This document shows, one piece after another, positions 16,360 to 26,400 of a stretch of 43,764 bases of DNA. The notes beneath the pieces were generated by a model. That model was not told the DNA's origin, did not search any database, and was given only the letters and a program-made list of their open reading frames with translations. Made by a program: the position numbers and the translations under genes. Numbering within the stretch: position 1 is the first letter of the stretch; every line of letters starts with the position of its first letter. The stretch spans positions 1-43,764 of the forward strand of contig CAMOLA010000009.1 in assembly GCA_946618265.1 (NCBI GenBank). The letters are read 5' to 3'. Source of the DNA: an uncultured Eggerthellaceae bacterium (lineage in GTDB: Bacteria > Actinomycetota > Coriobacteriia > Coriobacteriales > Eggerthellaceae).

Positions 16360-17805
16360 CTACGGATTGCAATGGCCACAGGGATGGTAGCCTTCAGCCA
16401 TCATCTCCTCGCGCGTTTTCCTAACCTCCTGCTTGTTCGATTCCTTCATGCGATTGACATCTCTGCAGCCGGGAATATGGAACGTGCCGTTGTTCCTATT
16501 CACAATATACGTATGCTCGTTGCCGGCAGCTGGAGCAGCAGCACCCGCAACAGCCTCAGGCTGTTTCACCTTCACCGCGAACGTGCGCGTGGCAACGTTG
16601 CCGTAAACATCGGACGCCGTGACCTTGATGTCGTACGAGCCGGGCGTCGAGGTGTCAACGTTGCCTTCCACTGTGTACCATCCGCGCTCGTAGACGGCCT
16701 CGCCGTCATCCTTATCGCCAATCTCATCAGGAACTTCATCGACCAGCTCGAGCTTGCCGTCGACTGGGTCCTTAACCCATTTCACGTTATCCTCGGGGTC
16801 GTATGAACCGTCGAGCTCGACCGACGGAGCCTTGTTCTTGAAGTTAATCTTCGGCGCCTTTGTATCGCGCACGTTGAACGTCATCGTACGCTCGACGCTC
16901 TCGCCGTCGAGGGTCAAGACGTACACGACCTCTTGCTGACCCACCTTGGCCAGATCGATTGTGCCGCGCACACTCACCTTAACGTCAGGGTTATCGCATT
17001 CCACGAACTTCAGCGGGTCGACGCCTTTCTTGGAATACTCAAGCGCGTCTCGCTTCTGAGCCAGCTTGACGGCCCCAAGAGTCTTTTGAGCTTGCTCCTT
17101 CGCGAGCGCCGCCTCGTCCACGGCTGGCTTTGCAGAAGCAATCACTTTGTCAATGTCTGCCGAGTAGTCGTAGCTCGAGTTGTCGGACTGCCCGAAGGAG
17201 ACCAAACCAATCTCGCCCCGCTCCTGATTGAAGAAGAAAACGTAATCGATTAAAAAGTCGACTCCCTGCAGCTGACTGGACAGCGAAACGCGTCGCGCAG
17301 AAAGGCCCGCGAGCTCGAAATCCCGCGATTCGAGCACTTCGGACGAAGTAAATGATCCGTTCACCCCTTCGGCAAAATCGTCCTTTGCAGCGTCAAAATC
17401 CACTCGATCAAGCTTCGAGTCCTTGAAGTCGGCGACTTGCGTCATCAACATAACGACGGAGGAACCACTCTCAGCGTAATAGAATTTCGAACCGTCATCG
17501 CTGCTGTCCTCGGAAGCCTCGAAGCACGACGGCACGCTGAACGCAAGACCCGCGACCTCAAGTGAGTGATTCGTCGTTTCGTCGTACCCATTACGTGCTG
17601 GCTTGCTTTGCGCGCTCGCCGAAAGACTCGCATCCGGGCTTGCCTCAGAACCCGCGTCCGTACTTTCTTGCGAAGAATCTTCTACGCTAGCCACAGCGGA
17701 AGAATCCACAGCCTCTTCCTCGGATCGAGCATCCTGCGAACCCGAACATCCCCAAGCCAAGATGGCAACCATAAATGCAACCAGCAGCGCAGCCATTCGC
17801 TTCAT
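16360..17805 (-). CDS. Lipoprotein with Ig-like domain and His/Cys tail
   Basis: The product is a 481-aa predicted lipoprotein, from ATG 17805 after GGGGGTG. The signal MKRMAALLVAFMVAILAWGC has an AWGC lipobox. An acidic Ser-rich spacer follows, then a domain at about 75-230 (LEVAGLAFSVPSCFEA...YYAESGSSVVMLM) with the look of small DcrB/PsbP-like lipoproteins. Residues about 265-430 contain bacterial Ig-like/DUF5011-type strands (TPGSYDIKVTASDVYGN, ATRTFAVKVK). The end has YIVNRNNGTFHIPGC, then CGHCNP. That tail closely resembles the one on the neighbouring nuclease, which is convergent with this gene. The 116-nt gap between them has no clear terminator. Function is unknown; surface location is well supported. 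Confidence 0.85.
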   Translation of the reverse strand: MKRMAALLVAFMVAILAWGCSGSQDARSEEEAVDSSAVASVEDSSQESTDAGSEASPDASLSASAQSKPARNGYDETTNHSLEVAGLAFSVPSCFEASEDSSDDGSKFYYAESGSSVVMLMTQVADFKDSKLDRVDFDAAKDDFAEGVNGSFTSSEVLESRDFELAGLSARRVSLSSQLQGVDFLIDYVFFFNQERGEIGLVSFGQSDNSSYDYSADIDKVIASAKPAVDEAALAKEQAQKTLGAVKLAQKRDALEYSKKGVDPLKFVECDNPDVKVSVRGTIDLAKVGQQEVVYVLTLDGESVERTMTFNVRDTKAPKINFKNKAPSVELDGSYDPEDNVKWVKDPVDGKLELVDEVPDEIGDKDDGEAVYERGWYTVEGNVDTSTPGSYDIKVTASDVYGNVATRTFAVKVKQPEAVAGAAAPAAGNEHTYIVNRNNGTFHIPGCRDVNRMKESNKQEVRKTREEMMAEGYHPCGHCNP

Positions 17806-18096
17806 CACGCACACCCCCAAGCGCTCGTTTGAATGCATAGCGTAAGTATAGCGCGCGGAAAATGAGGTTCCCGCTCCGCAAACCGCAATCACAGGAGATC
17901 AGCCAGGAGCGTGCTTCAAGCTCGATCTCAAGCACAGCGCCGATTGTACAAGTGGCGTTCGACGATGAGCGGCCATTCTTGACGTCGCTTGGGTTCGTCA
18001 GGCCCGAAATCATCGATGCTTAAGGAACGCACCATCTAAATGGCCTTTCGCAACGCGTTGTCGTCAGCCATGACGTCCCTTCCAACGGCATAACTG

Positions 18097-18891
18097 TTAT
18101 AAAGCTAAATAAGTGATATGGCGCTCGTCCGGCGCCATCGAATCTGAGCGCTGAATCTCCCATTCGCGAGTGAAATCAAACTCTTCTTTTCTTTGGTTCC
18201 AGTAGTCGTGATAAGCATCTTCGTCGAACGCCGCAAATACCGACAACGAAATTGCATACGAGGCTTTATTCTTGGGCAGTTCTGCGACAATCGCGTGAAC
18301 CTGCCGATCGGGAACCCAATCGCGCTCCTTGGCTTCAACTAGAATCCGCTGGACGTCCCAGCTCGTGTAATCATCGAATCGCGCGTTTGCCAATCCGCCA
18401 TAGCCCAAATGGCAATTCGAAAACGACCCCGCCTTGCTAAACGTAAAGCCCACACTCCCAGTTGCACCAACTTTGCAGTTAACAACGTCACCGACCCTTA
18501 GCGCCTCGCTCCTATCAATCATTATCGGCTTCGCCTTCATTGACGTGCTTGCGATTCTGGCGCGGGCGAATACCATGGCGTGATCGGGATACAACTTGTG
18601 CAACTCTTCCATAGATGCAACGCCGCGCGACCTATTCCACCTCTCGATAGTCGGAAGGTCTGGCCGCGGAACTGATGATTCCGTTAAAAACGGAGCGAGA
18701 AGCCCCTGCTCCTTAGCAAATACCTTCAAGGACTTTCCCTGAGATTTGGCATATTCCTCTAGCAGCGACTCAGCCGAAACGAACTCTCCGCATTCTCTCA
18801 ACCCGCCCAATTCAAGCGGACGCAGTTTTCCGCAAAAGGCATTCTCGATGCTTTTAAGAATTGCCCTGATTTCGTAGTCATCGACCGTCAC
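18097..18891 (-). CDS. Hypothetical protein, 264 aa
   Basis: I do not recognise this gene. The GTG at 18891 has AGGAG 6 nt upstream. The N-terminal half is helical and charged; the C-terminal half is beta-rich (LRVGDVVNCKVGATGSVGF, then QVHAIVAELPKNKASYAISL) and ends in an aromatic-acidic segment (YHDYWNQRKEEFDFTREWE). There are no membrane segments or signal peptide. It is the last minus-strand gene after the BrxL-type block, 134 nt from its neighbour, so co-transcription is uncertain. Codon use is AT-richer than in the BrxL genes. Confidence 0.7.
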   Translation of the reverse strand: MTVDDYEIRAILKSIENAFCGKLRPLELGGLRECGEFVSAESLLEEYAKSQGKSLKVFAKEQGLLAPFLTESSVPRPDLPTIERWNRSRGVASMEELHKLYPDHAMVFARARIASTSMKAKPIMIDRSEALRVGDVVNCKVGATGSVGFTFSKAGSFSNCHLGYGGLANARFDDYTSWDVQRILVEAKERDWVPDRQVHAIVAELPKNKASYAISLSVFAAFDEDAYHDYWNQRKEEFDFTREWEIQRSDSMAPDERHITYLAL

Positions 18892-19025
18892 CTTTGCTCC
18901 TCTTCAATAGCGTCTATCAAGCCTTGCCTCACGCAAGGTGCCTTTCTATGCGTAATATGATAATCGACATTTGTCTGCCATCTCCCAACACTCGTTTTGT
19001 TTAACTCCGCGAAAATCATTCAAGG

Positions 19026-19478
19026 TTACTCGAGCCCGTATTCCATCAGCCATCCAAGATCATTGCCATGAAGCTTTTCTTGAGGATGCTCTTTGAGGTC
19101 TTCTGAACTGCTATATTCGCCTGTCACGAAGTTGTACACATCGGAGCCCCATTCGTCGCAAAAGATGAACTCGAAGAAAACTCGTTTAACATGCTCTTGC
19201 AAAAGGGGAATGCGCTTTTCCTCAGCTGGCTGAAAGTCTACGATCCAGACACCGTCGTCATCTCTGTACACCGCCGGCGGTTCCTCGTCCTCGTCGATAA
19301 GGTACTCGTCAATAGAGGAATCTAGGAAACCAAACAGGTCAATATCGGCCTTATCGACATCCCTGAACCATTTCGGGAAATCTTCTTCATATATGTACGA
19401 TACGCCACCAACAAGATACTTGTTTCCGTCGACCTCTAGCTCTAGCCACACATAGCTTACTTCAACTTCCATTCCCAT
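19026..19478 (-). CDS. Small acidic hypothetical protein, 150 aa
   Basis: I do not recognise this gene. The product is strongly acidic and aromatic (VSYVWLELEVDGNKYLVGG, then FLDSSIDEYLIDEDEEPPA), soluble, without signal peptide. The ATG at 19478 follows AGAGAG. Size and acidity are like immunity or anti-restriction proteins, but no family motif is seen. It lies 38 nt downstream of the 77-aa gene, so the two could share a transcript. Confidence 0.65.
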   Translation of the reverse strand: MGMEVEVSYVWLELEVDGNKYLVGGVSYIYEEDFPKWFRDVDKADIDLFGFLDSSIDEYLIDEDEEPPAVYRDDDGVWIVDFQPAEEKRIPLLQEHVKRVFFEFIFCDEWGSDVYNFVTGEYSSSEDLKEHPQEKLHGNDLGWLMEYGLE

Positions 19479-19516
19479 TCACTCTCTTTAATCACTTATC
19501 CTGCAATGCCCCTACC

Positions 19517-19750
19517 TTATGCTACAAACCGCCGCAAATCGACGCCCATCCGTTCAGCCATGCGGCATAGCTCTTCGCCGCTCGCCCGCTCCACGTCGAC
19601 GACATCGAGCATCGCCGCGGGAAATCCCGACACCATTGCGGATCCGCAATATTCGAACAGATAATCGCGAAGTCCGTCCACGTCAATCGTTGCCACATTC
19701 AACCCCGTTTCTCGCTTTAATAATTCAGAGCTTGCCAGAACATGCGTCAT
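19517..19750 (-). CDS. Conserved small protein, 77 aa
   Basis: The ATG at 19750 (AGGGATAGC upstream) gives a 77-aa protein with the pattern LRDYLFEYCGSAMVSGFPAA, then MLDVVDVERASGEEL and a GVDLRRF end. I recall very similar short proteins (DYYGTAMFSGFPMA...GIDLRKF pattern) in clostridia and coriobacteria; they have no assigned function to my knowledge. A longer frame to 19789 adds only an Arg-rich extension without a ribosome site. It is 89 nt downstream of the coiled-coil gene of the BrxL block. Confidence 0.7.
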   Translation of the reverse strand: MTHVLASSELLKRETGLNVATIDVDGLRDYLFEYCGSAMVSGFPAAMLDVVDVERASGEELCRMAERMGVDLRRFVA

Positions 19751-19839
19751 GCTATCCCTACGCCATCTCGGCGCGCGTCTTTCGGACACTGCATGCCCTT
19801 GGTATAACGTGATTTCGATAGCGCAATTCCCATAGCTGC

Positions 19840-21189
19840 CTATGCTTTCTCAAACTCCTCGACCGCCTTGCAGAACTCGTCGACTTGATACGCGTCCATG
19901 GAAGCCGCACCGGCTTCCAGCGTCGCTTGCTTTGCATCTTCGGCCAGATCATTGCAATACTGATTGAACGCACTCGGATTCATACGGTACAGACCGTTGA
20001 CGCTTTCCATCAGCTTCTTGAAGCCATACCAAAACGCCTCGATGTGCCCATCGAAGTCGTCGTCGAGCAGCCCGAAGTACCTTTTCTGGTTGAACTCCCG
20101 CATGCGCTCGATGCTCTTCTCCAGGGTGTCGCCGCCTTCGTCCTCCTCGACATCACTCGGAATATCGCGTACGGGCTCCCGCCCCGGAATCTCGCCTTCG
20201 AACTCGCTCATGTCGTAGAGGAAGTCATCCCACCAGAACCCGAAGCGCCAGCCCTTGCAGGCGCCGAACGTCCCCTCGGACGCAAACGCGGCGAACAGGC
20301 CGTTGTCCTGCACGACCTGCTTGAACGTCTTGAATGACTTTCGCACCTCGGCGGCGAGCTCCTGCACCTGCTCCACATCGAGCTCTGCGGCGAGCACGGC
20401 CGATCCGTCGAACGCCGGGCGCTCGGGAATCGCCAGCACGTTGCCGGCTACGGCTTCCGCGCCGGCCCGCAATGCCGCCTTCGCCGTCTTCTCGGCTGCC
20501 AGCATGGCCTCCTCGACCTGCGAGGCAAGCGCCTCTATGCGGGCGTCCTGGTCGGCCACGAGCACCGCCTGCTGCTCCTCGATATCGGAAATGGCGCCGA
20601 ACGCCTCCGTGAAGGCATCCTCTATCGCCTTCTCGAACTCCTCGTCCGATTCCGCCTTCTTGGTGATAGGCGTCTTGGGCGGCATGGCCGTCTCGTCGGC
20701 CACCTGTTCCTCGGCCGCAGCTATCGTTATGCCGTCGAGCTTGCGCACCTTCTCGGCGAACACCGCGGCAGCTTCCGATAGGGCGGCGTCGACGTCGATC
20801 TCGCCAACCTCGTCGAGTATCGCCTCCGCCTTCTCGATGGTCTGATCCAGCCTGCGCAGCACCTCGGAGCGGTCGTCCATGCCCAGAAGAGCGTTGTAGC
20901 GTTCCAGGTAGTTGATAGTTCGCGGCATCCGCTTGTCGTTCTTCAGCTCGTCGAGAGCGTCCGCACGCGCTCGCGAACAGTAATCCGCAACCGTCCAAAC
21001 AGCTCGGTCGCGGTTGAGCCGGCGCTCCCGGCCGAGGACGTCCTTCACGTGGCGCAAAGCGTCGCTTCGCAGCTCCGCGACGGCGCGCGCCATGTCGCGC
21101 TCGCGCTTCGCCTCCTCGTTGGCGGCGAGCCCGTCGGCAAAAGCCTTCCCGGCCGCGGCCATCGCATCTTTCAAATCGTCAGCGTCCAT
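19840..21189 (-). CDS. Coiled-coil protein of the BrxL cassette, unknown function
   Basis: The product is a 449-aa, Ala/Glu-rich, mostly helical soluble protein. Residues 1-60 and about 90-290 are coiled-coil-like (KAEAILDEVGEIDVDAALSE, LVADQDARIEALASQVEEAM). The C-terminal 150 residues are aromatic and look globular (GACKGWRFGFWWDDFLYDMS; EAFWYGFKKLMESVNGLYRM). No catalytic motif is recognised. ATG 21189 has GGGAGG 7 nt upstream, and this site adjoins the stop of the BrxL-like gene 12 nt away, so the two are almost certainly co-translated. Its strict linkage suggests a structural or adaptor subunit. Confidence 0.85.
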   Translation of the reverse strand: MDADDLKDAMAAAGKAFADGLAANEEAKRERDMARAVAELRSDALRHVKDVLGRERRLNRDRAVWTVADYCSRARADALDELKNDKRMPRTINYLERYNALLGMDDRSEVLRRLDQTIEKAEAILDEVGEIDVDAALSEAAAVFAEKVRKLDGITIAAAEEQVADETAMPPKTPITKKAESDEEFEKAIEDAFTEAFGAISDIEEQQAVLVADQDARIEALASQVEEAMLAAEKTAKAALRAGAEAVAGNVLAIPERPAFDGSAVLAAELDVEQVQELAAEVRKSFKTFKQVVQDNGLFAAFASEGTFGACKGWRFGFWWDDFLYDMSEFEGEIPGREPVRDIPSDVEEDEGGDTLEKSIERMREFNQKRYFGLLDDDFDGHIEAFWYGFKKLMESVNGLYRMNPSAFNQYCNDLAEDAKQATLEAGAASMDAYQVDEFCKAVEEFEKA

Positions 21190-21201
21190 GTTCGCCTCCC
21201 G

Positions 21202-23373
21202 CTATATGTCGAGCGCCTTGCGGGCCGCCGCCACCGCGTCGCCCTCGGGGTAGAAGTCGGGGCTCACGCTGCTCAGCAGCTCAGGGCTGATGTCTTGTAT
21301 GTCCTTGATGCAGCTCAAGGGAAGCAGCACCTTGCGCGCACCGGCGTTCTTGGCCACGCGCATGATGTCGGCAAGGCCGCGCACCTCGTCCATCGTGCCG
21401 GACAGGCGCAGGATGCCGGGTATCACCGTCGACGCCGTGACGGGGCGGTTGCACGCCGCCGAGCACAGGCCCACGAACTCCGCGAGCGACACCTCCTCGG
21501 AAAGCCCCTTGCCCTGCAGGTCGTTGAAGAACATCAAGTAGTCCTTCTCATGCACGCGCATGCCGGCGGCCACGCGCGCTGCGTTCGTCTCGAAGAAGCG
21601 GAACGCCGCCTCCATCGTGTCCTTCACGCGCTTGTTCGACCCCAGGCCCTCGGTCTCGAATTTGAAGTCGCCCGCCACGGCCTTGTTCTCCAGCTTGTAG
21701 ATGGCGTAGTCGCCGTCGAGCGCCCGCCCGATGCCGAACACGTGCCCGGGGAGCAGCGTCCCGTCAGGCACGAGCGTGTCGTTGCTCTGCTCGGGGACGG
21801 GCACCACGCGCACTTCCATGGGGTTGTCAGCGTCGATGTAGCCAAGGTTCACGTCGATGAACTCGACGCCCGCCATGATCTTGAGCTGCTCCTTCACGCG
21901 CCGGCGCCCCTCGATGGCGTACTCGAGCAGCATGGCGGCGTCGTCCTTGGTCATTTCCCCGTCGGGGAAGAGGAGCTTCGCCAGGCCGCTGAAGTTCTTG
22001 CGCACGCCGATCTCGTCGCGCTTGTTGAAGTCGCTGTTCAGGCGGAAGTACTGGTCAATCAGGTGCGTGAAGTCTCGCTTGCGCATCTCGCGGCAGAACT
22101 CGGAGAGGCAGTCGGTGATCAGCCCGTAGTGGTCCGTCAGCAGGTCGCTGCGCATCTTCGGGACCTCCCAGCCGGGCAGGTAACAGTGGATGCGGTCGAA
22201 GAACGCCGAGTCGTCGTTGAACTCGGGCGGGAACGGATCGAACAGGTGCGTGGTCTTCAAGACGTTCGCCACCGTGTCGTTGATGTTGCCCTCGAAGACC
22301 ATCGACGCGTCGGCGTTCAGCTGGTCCTTGCCGCGTGCGAACGAGCCGGACGCCATGTAGTCCTTCAGGATCTGGATGGCGTTCATGTCCTTGAAGTTCA
22401 TGCCGGCCACCTCGTCGAAGGTGACGCAGTCCCAGTTGCCCACGAGCCCCACGCGCTCCATCGACCCCGCGCGCATGCTCGCGTTCATGCGCCCGAACAG
22501 GTTCGCCGTGGTGGTCTGCCCACCGGAGAGCAGGATGGAGTACGGCGAGATCTCCTTGTACACGTGGCTCTTGCCCGTGCCGCGCGGCCCCAGCTCGCAC
22601 AGGTTGTAGTTGCGCTCGCACAGCGGCACCATGCGCTCGATGAAGTGCATCTTCCGCTTGTCGGTGAGGGCGTCCGGCTCGTAGCCGCAGCTCCGCAGCA
22701 GCAGGTCCATCCACTCCTTGGTGGTGAATTCCTTGCGCAGCGCGATCATCGCGTCGAGGTCCAGGTTCGGCATCTGGATGGGCTTCAGGCTCACCACGTG
22801 GAACGGGCTGTCCTCGGGCCCGCGCTTGCCGCCCTTCTTCTTGGGCTTCTTCTTCGGCTCGTCGTCGAAGATGTCGGCCAGCGCGTCTGCGTCCTCGTCG
22901 CCCGGCTGCAGGTACTCGATGCGCATGATGCACCACACGCCGCCCTGCAGGATCTTGGTGTACTCGCGCACGTACTCCGCCGGCATCACGAACGGCTCGA
23001 TGGCCAGGTTCGTGAAGCTTGCCACGTAGATGTCCTTGTACTCGTCCAGCTTGGCGTGCACCTTGTCGATGATGGTGTACTGCCCCAGCTCGCGGATCTT
23101 CGACTTGATCGTCTCGGACTCGTCGGCGCGCACGTAGTTCTCGGTCAGGATCTTGCGGATGCGAGCCACGCCCTCCTCGACCATCTCCTCGTCGTCGGTT
23201 GCGCAGTACATGCCCAGCAGGTACTCGAGCACGAATGTGGGCACGTTCGCCCCGCGCTTCATCATGGACGTCAGGTCCTTGCGGACGATCTTCCCACCGA
23301 AATGCTCGACCGCCTTGGCGTCGAGCTCGTCGACTTCCAAGTGGGGGATGCCCTTAGCATGCTCTTGGTCCAT
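21202..23373 (-). CDS. brxL: BrxL-like AAA+ protein with Lon-like C-terminus
   Basis: The product is 723 aa, about the size of BREX BrxL. The N-terminus has a conserved FGGKIVRKDLTSMMKRGANV then PTFVLEYLLGMYCATDDEE; a middle segment contains the AAA+ ATPase with Walker A LGPRGTGKSHVYKE (about 258-270) and Walker B CVTFDEVAGM (about 311-320). The end has a Lon-protease-like fold (AGARKVLLPLSCIKDIQDIS). BrxL is the Lon-related factor of type I and IV BREX and binds DNA as a barrel. The usual BREX partners PglZ, BrxC and PglX are absent in the window; instead a SbcC-like ATPase lies 32 nt upstream. The Lon Ser-Lys dyad is not evident by eye. Start ATG 23373 follows AAAGGA. Confidence 0.88.
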   Translation of the reverse strand: MDQEHAKGIPHLEVDELDAKAVEHFGGKIVRKDLTSMMKRGANVPTFVLEYLLGMYCATDDEEMVEEGVARIRKILTENYVRADESETIKSKIRELGQYTIIDKVHAKLDEYKDIYVASFTNLAIEPFVMPAEYVREYTKILQGGVWCIMRIEYLQPGDEDADALADIFDDEPKKKPKKKGGKRGPEDSPFHVVSLKPIQMPNLDLDAMIALRKEFTTKEWMDLLLRSCGYEPDALTDKRKMHFIERMVPLCERNYNLCELGPRGTGKSHVYKEISPYSILLSGGQTTTANLFGRMNASMRAGSMERVGLVGNWDCVTFDEVAGMNFKDMNAIQILKDYMASGSFARGKDQLNADASMVFEGNINDTVANVLKTTHLFDPFPPEFNDDSAFFDRIHCYLPGWEVPKMRSDLLTDHYGLITDCLSEFCREMRKRDFTHLIDQYFRLNSDFNKRDEIGVRKNFSGLAKLLFPDGEMTKDDAAMLLEYAIEGRRRVKEQLKIMAGVEFIDVNLGYIDADNPMEVRVVPVPEQSNDTLVPDGTLLPGHVFGIGRALDGDYAIYKLENKAVAGDFKFETEGLGSNKRVKDTMEAAFRFFETNAARVAAGMRVHEKDYLMFFNDLQGKGLSEEVSLAEFVGLCSAACNRPVTASTVIPGILRLSGTMDEVRGLADIMRVAKNAGARKVLLPLSCIKDIQDISPELLSSVSPDFYPEGDAVAAARKALDI

Positions 23374-23405
23374 CGCCTATCCTTTCCTCCAGCCGTCCAA
23401 TCGAC

Positions 23406-26400
23406 TTAGAATCCGAAATCGTCACTCGCGAACGATACTTCCGCTTTGTACGGTATACGCGCAGCGAGCTCGGCCGGCTCGCGCCCGTCCTCGTGGATGA
23501 TCATGTCGTACGCGTCGCCACTGTCGTCGCGCGTCGCCAGGCTGAAGCGCACCTTGTCGGGAACGGTCCGGCCGCCCATCACTTCCACGGTCTGGCGGTC
23601 GCACAACACGCGGCCCTTCTCGTCGATGAAGTGCACCTCGAAGGAGTTGTCGCGCGTTCCCGTCGCGTCGTCGACAGCAAACTCGACGTTGAACAGGTTA
23701 CTGCTTATGCTCCGCCGCCCGACGGGCGCAATGGACGCACGTCCTCCGGTAACCGGGGCTACGACGTACGATGCCACGAGCTCGGCCTGCGCTTTAGCGC
23801 GCTCCTCGGCTTCGCGCTTCGCCCGTGCGCGGGGAAGCTCGCGGCGGGCATGCTGCTCGGGCAATACGAACGCTGCGTTGCCCTCCACCGCTTCGCCGGC
23901 CTCCATGCGCGAGGGATGGCAGGTGAAGTAGATCACCTGGTACCTCGATGCCAGCGTCTCGAGCAGAAGGAACGCCCGCCTGATCTTTTCCTCGTCCAGG
24001 CTCGTGAACGGGTCGTCCATGATCAGGAAGGGCGGTTCGGCCTGGAACACCGTGTCGATGAGAGCCATGCGGAAGCAGATGTCGAGCAGGTCCTGGTAGC
24101 CCGTGGAATAGCCCGCCACGTCGTGCGCCGAGTCGCCGTCGTACAGGGCCACGCCGAAGTCGGAATCGACCGCAGCTTCGATTTCCTCGCCCTCGAGCCA
24201 CGCGTTGGCGTAGTCTCCGAAACGGTCGGCGAGGTCGCCGAGGTAGCGGCCGTCGAGGCCTTCTCGCGCCCGCCGGAGCAGCTCGGAGGTCTTCTGTATC
24301 GTGAACAGGTTCGCCGTCGCCGCCTGCTTCTTCTTCGAGAGGAGCTCCAGCTCCTGCTGCACTGCAAGCCTGCCCTCGAGCGATTCAAGGATTGCGTTTC
24401 GTTGCTCTTCGCGCTGCGCCTTGTCGCTCATGAGGGTGTCGCGCTGCTGCCGAAGGAATCCCAGCTGACGGGAGGCGTCGCTCTGCGCTTGCGGATCCTT
24501 CACCCTGGCCGACGCCGCTCCCACGACTTGCCGGTTCTCGGCGAGCCAAGACGCCAGCTCCGTCTCGGCCAGCTCCGCCGCCTTCTTCAGGTCGGCAATC
24601 GCGCTCGCGCGCTTCGCGAGCGCGTCGAGCTCTGTAGCCATATCCTCGGGTTTCTCGACGCCGTAGCCCGCAAAGAACGAGCCCATCTGCGCGCGGAGGT
24701 TTGACGCGGCGCGTTGTGCTGCCTCAGCCTTCTCCTTCGCCCGCTTCTCCTCCCATGCAGCCTTCTCGTCAGCCGCGATGTCGGCGTCGATGCCCGCGAA
24801 CCATTCGTCCGTGAGCGCCTCCGCTCCCAAAGCGCCTACGTTGGATGCCCAGGACGAGACTTCTGCCTTCGCGATGGCGAGCGCCGATTGCTGCGCCGAG
24901 GCCTTCTGTTTGGCCGCCTGCGCTCGGGCGGCGCCCTCTCGATATGCGTCGATGGCCTTCACGAGCCGCTCTACGCCCACGGCAAGGTCGTCGACGCCGA
25001 CGGCCGCCAGCCCAAACGACCCCAAAAGCCCGTTGAGCTCGGAGGCGTAGGCGCCGGCCTTCTCGTTGGATGCTTGCGCCTTCGCTGCGAGCTTGCTCGC
25101 CTCGGGGGGCTCTTCCTGCTGGAGAGTCGTGAGGAAGGCTTGCATGCTCCTGCCGTCGACCGACCCGGCGTCCACCCCCATTTCCTCGGCCATGGCGACC
25201 AGCATGCGCTGTTTGGCCCCTGCCGCATCTTTCTCGAGGGCGGCGAGCTCCGCTGCGCGCGCCTCCATGGCGGATGCTTTCTCGTCGTAAGCGTCGCCCG
25301 GCACTTCGGCGTACCTTGCGGCTATCGCGTCGGCCCACCTTCTCGCTTCCGCAAGCTCGGCATTCGCAGCATCTAACTTCTCGCCCGCATTCGCAACCTT
25401 CTTCTCCTGGACGCCGCGGGCTGTCATCCTTTGCTTCAATACGGGAACTTGGGCGGCTATCGTGGCATCGTCGAACACCTCGCCCGGGAAGAGCTTCCCC
25501 ACAAGTGCGGCGAGCTTCGCTGCGGCTTCGTGCGCATCGGCCTCCGCCGAGGCCAGCTCGCCTTCCGCCCGTTCGACCTCTGCCTTAGCACTTTCATAGG
25601 CCTCTTTTGCGTCGGCGGCTGCCCGCAAGGCGCCCGCATCTGGCTCCGCAGGAGCCGCGGGCTTGCGCTTCGAGAGCAGCACCGCACCCGCTATCGCAAG
25701 CGCCGCGCCCATCCCGTAAAGCCCAAACGACGCCGGCCCTGCAGGCCCCATGGCCACGCCGATGATTATCGCCACTGCAGCGATAGCGAAACATGCAATG
25801 GCGGGGGCGGGCGATCCGGGCTTGGCCTGAGCCGCCGCGACGCGTTGCTCGTCGACTTTTGCCTGCGCGGCTTCCATCTCCCGCTGCAGCGCGGGGAGCT
25901 TCGCCGCTTGCGCATCTCTTTTCGATCTCGCGCGGTTCGCGATGTCGGCAACGTTGCCCGCGGCTTCGGCGGCAGCTTCCAACGCCTCTACGTCAGAGGC
26001 ATCGGAGCATTGCCCTCCCGGTAATGCATCGAGCTTAGCCCGCTCCTCGGTGAGTTGGGATTCCAGCGCCTCGCAACGCGCTTCGGCCTTCGTGATTCCA
26101 GCGCTCGCCTCCCGCAGGTCGCGGGCGTCTTTCCTCAGACTCCCGGCCTGCTCGACGGCGTCGGCGGGTACGGCCGCCGTCTTCTCCCTCGACTCGTCCG
26201 CCAACCGCGCCAGGCGCTTCCGCTTCTCGCCCCATTGCGCCCGGGCGCTCGCAAGCTCACTTTCCGCCCCGTGCCCATCAGCTATCGCGGCTATGGTCTC
26301 GTCGAGCTTCGCCATCGCTTCGCCAGAGCGCTCGACCAAGCCCGGGTCGGCGGCTACGACGGCCCGCAGGCGCTCGAAGCCTTCGTCGATGTCGGGCTCC

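Noticed and set aside
21049..23409. A 786-codon plus-strand frame opposite the BrxL-like gene
   Set aside because: It is antisense to a well-recognised protein; its His/Val/Ala/Arg-rich, motif-free translation is what GC-rich third positions produce on the opposite strand.
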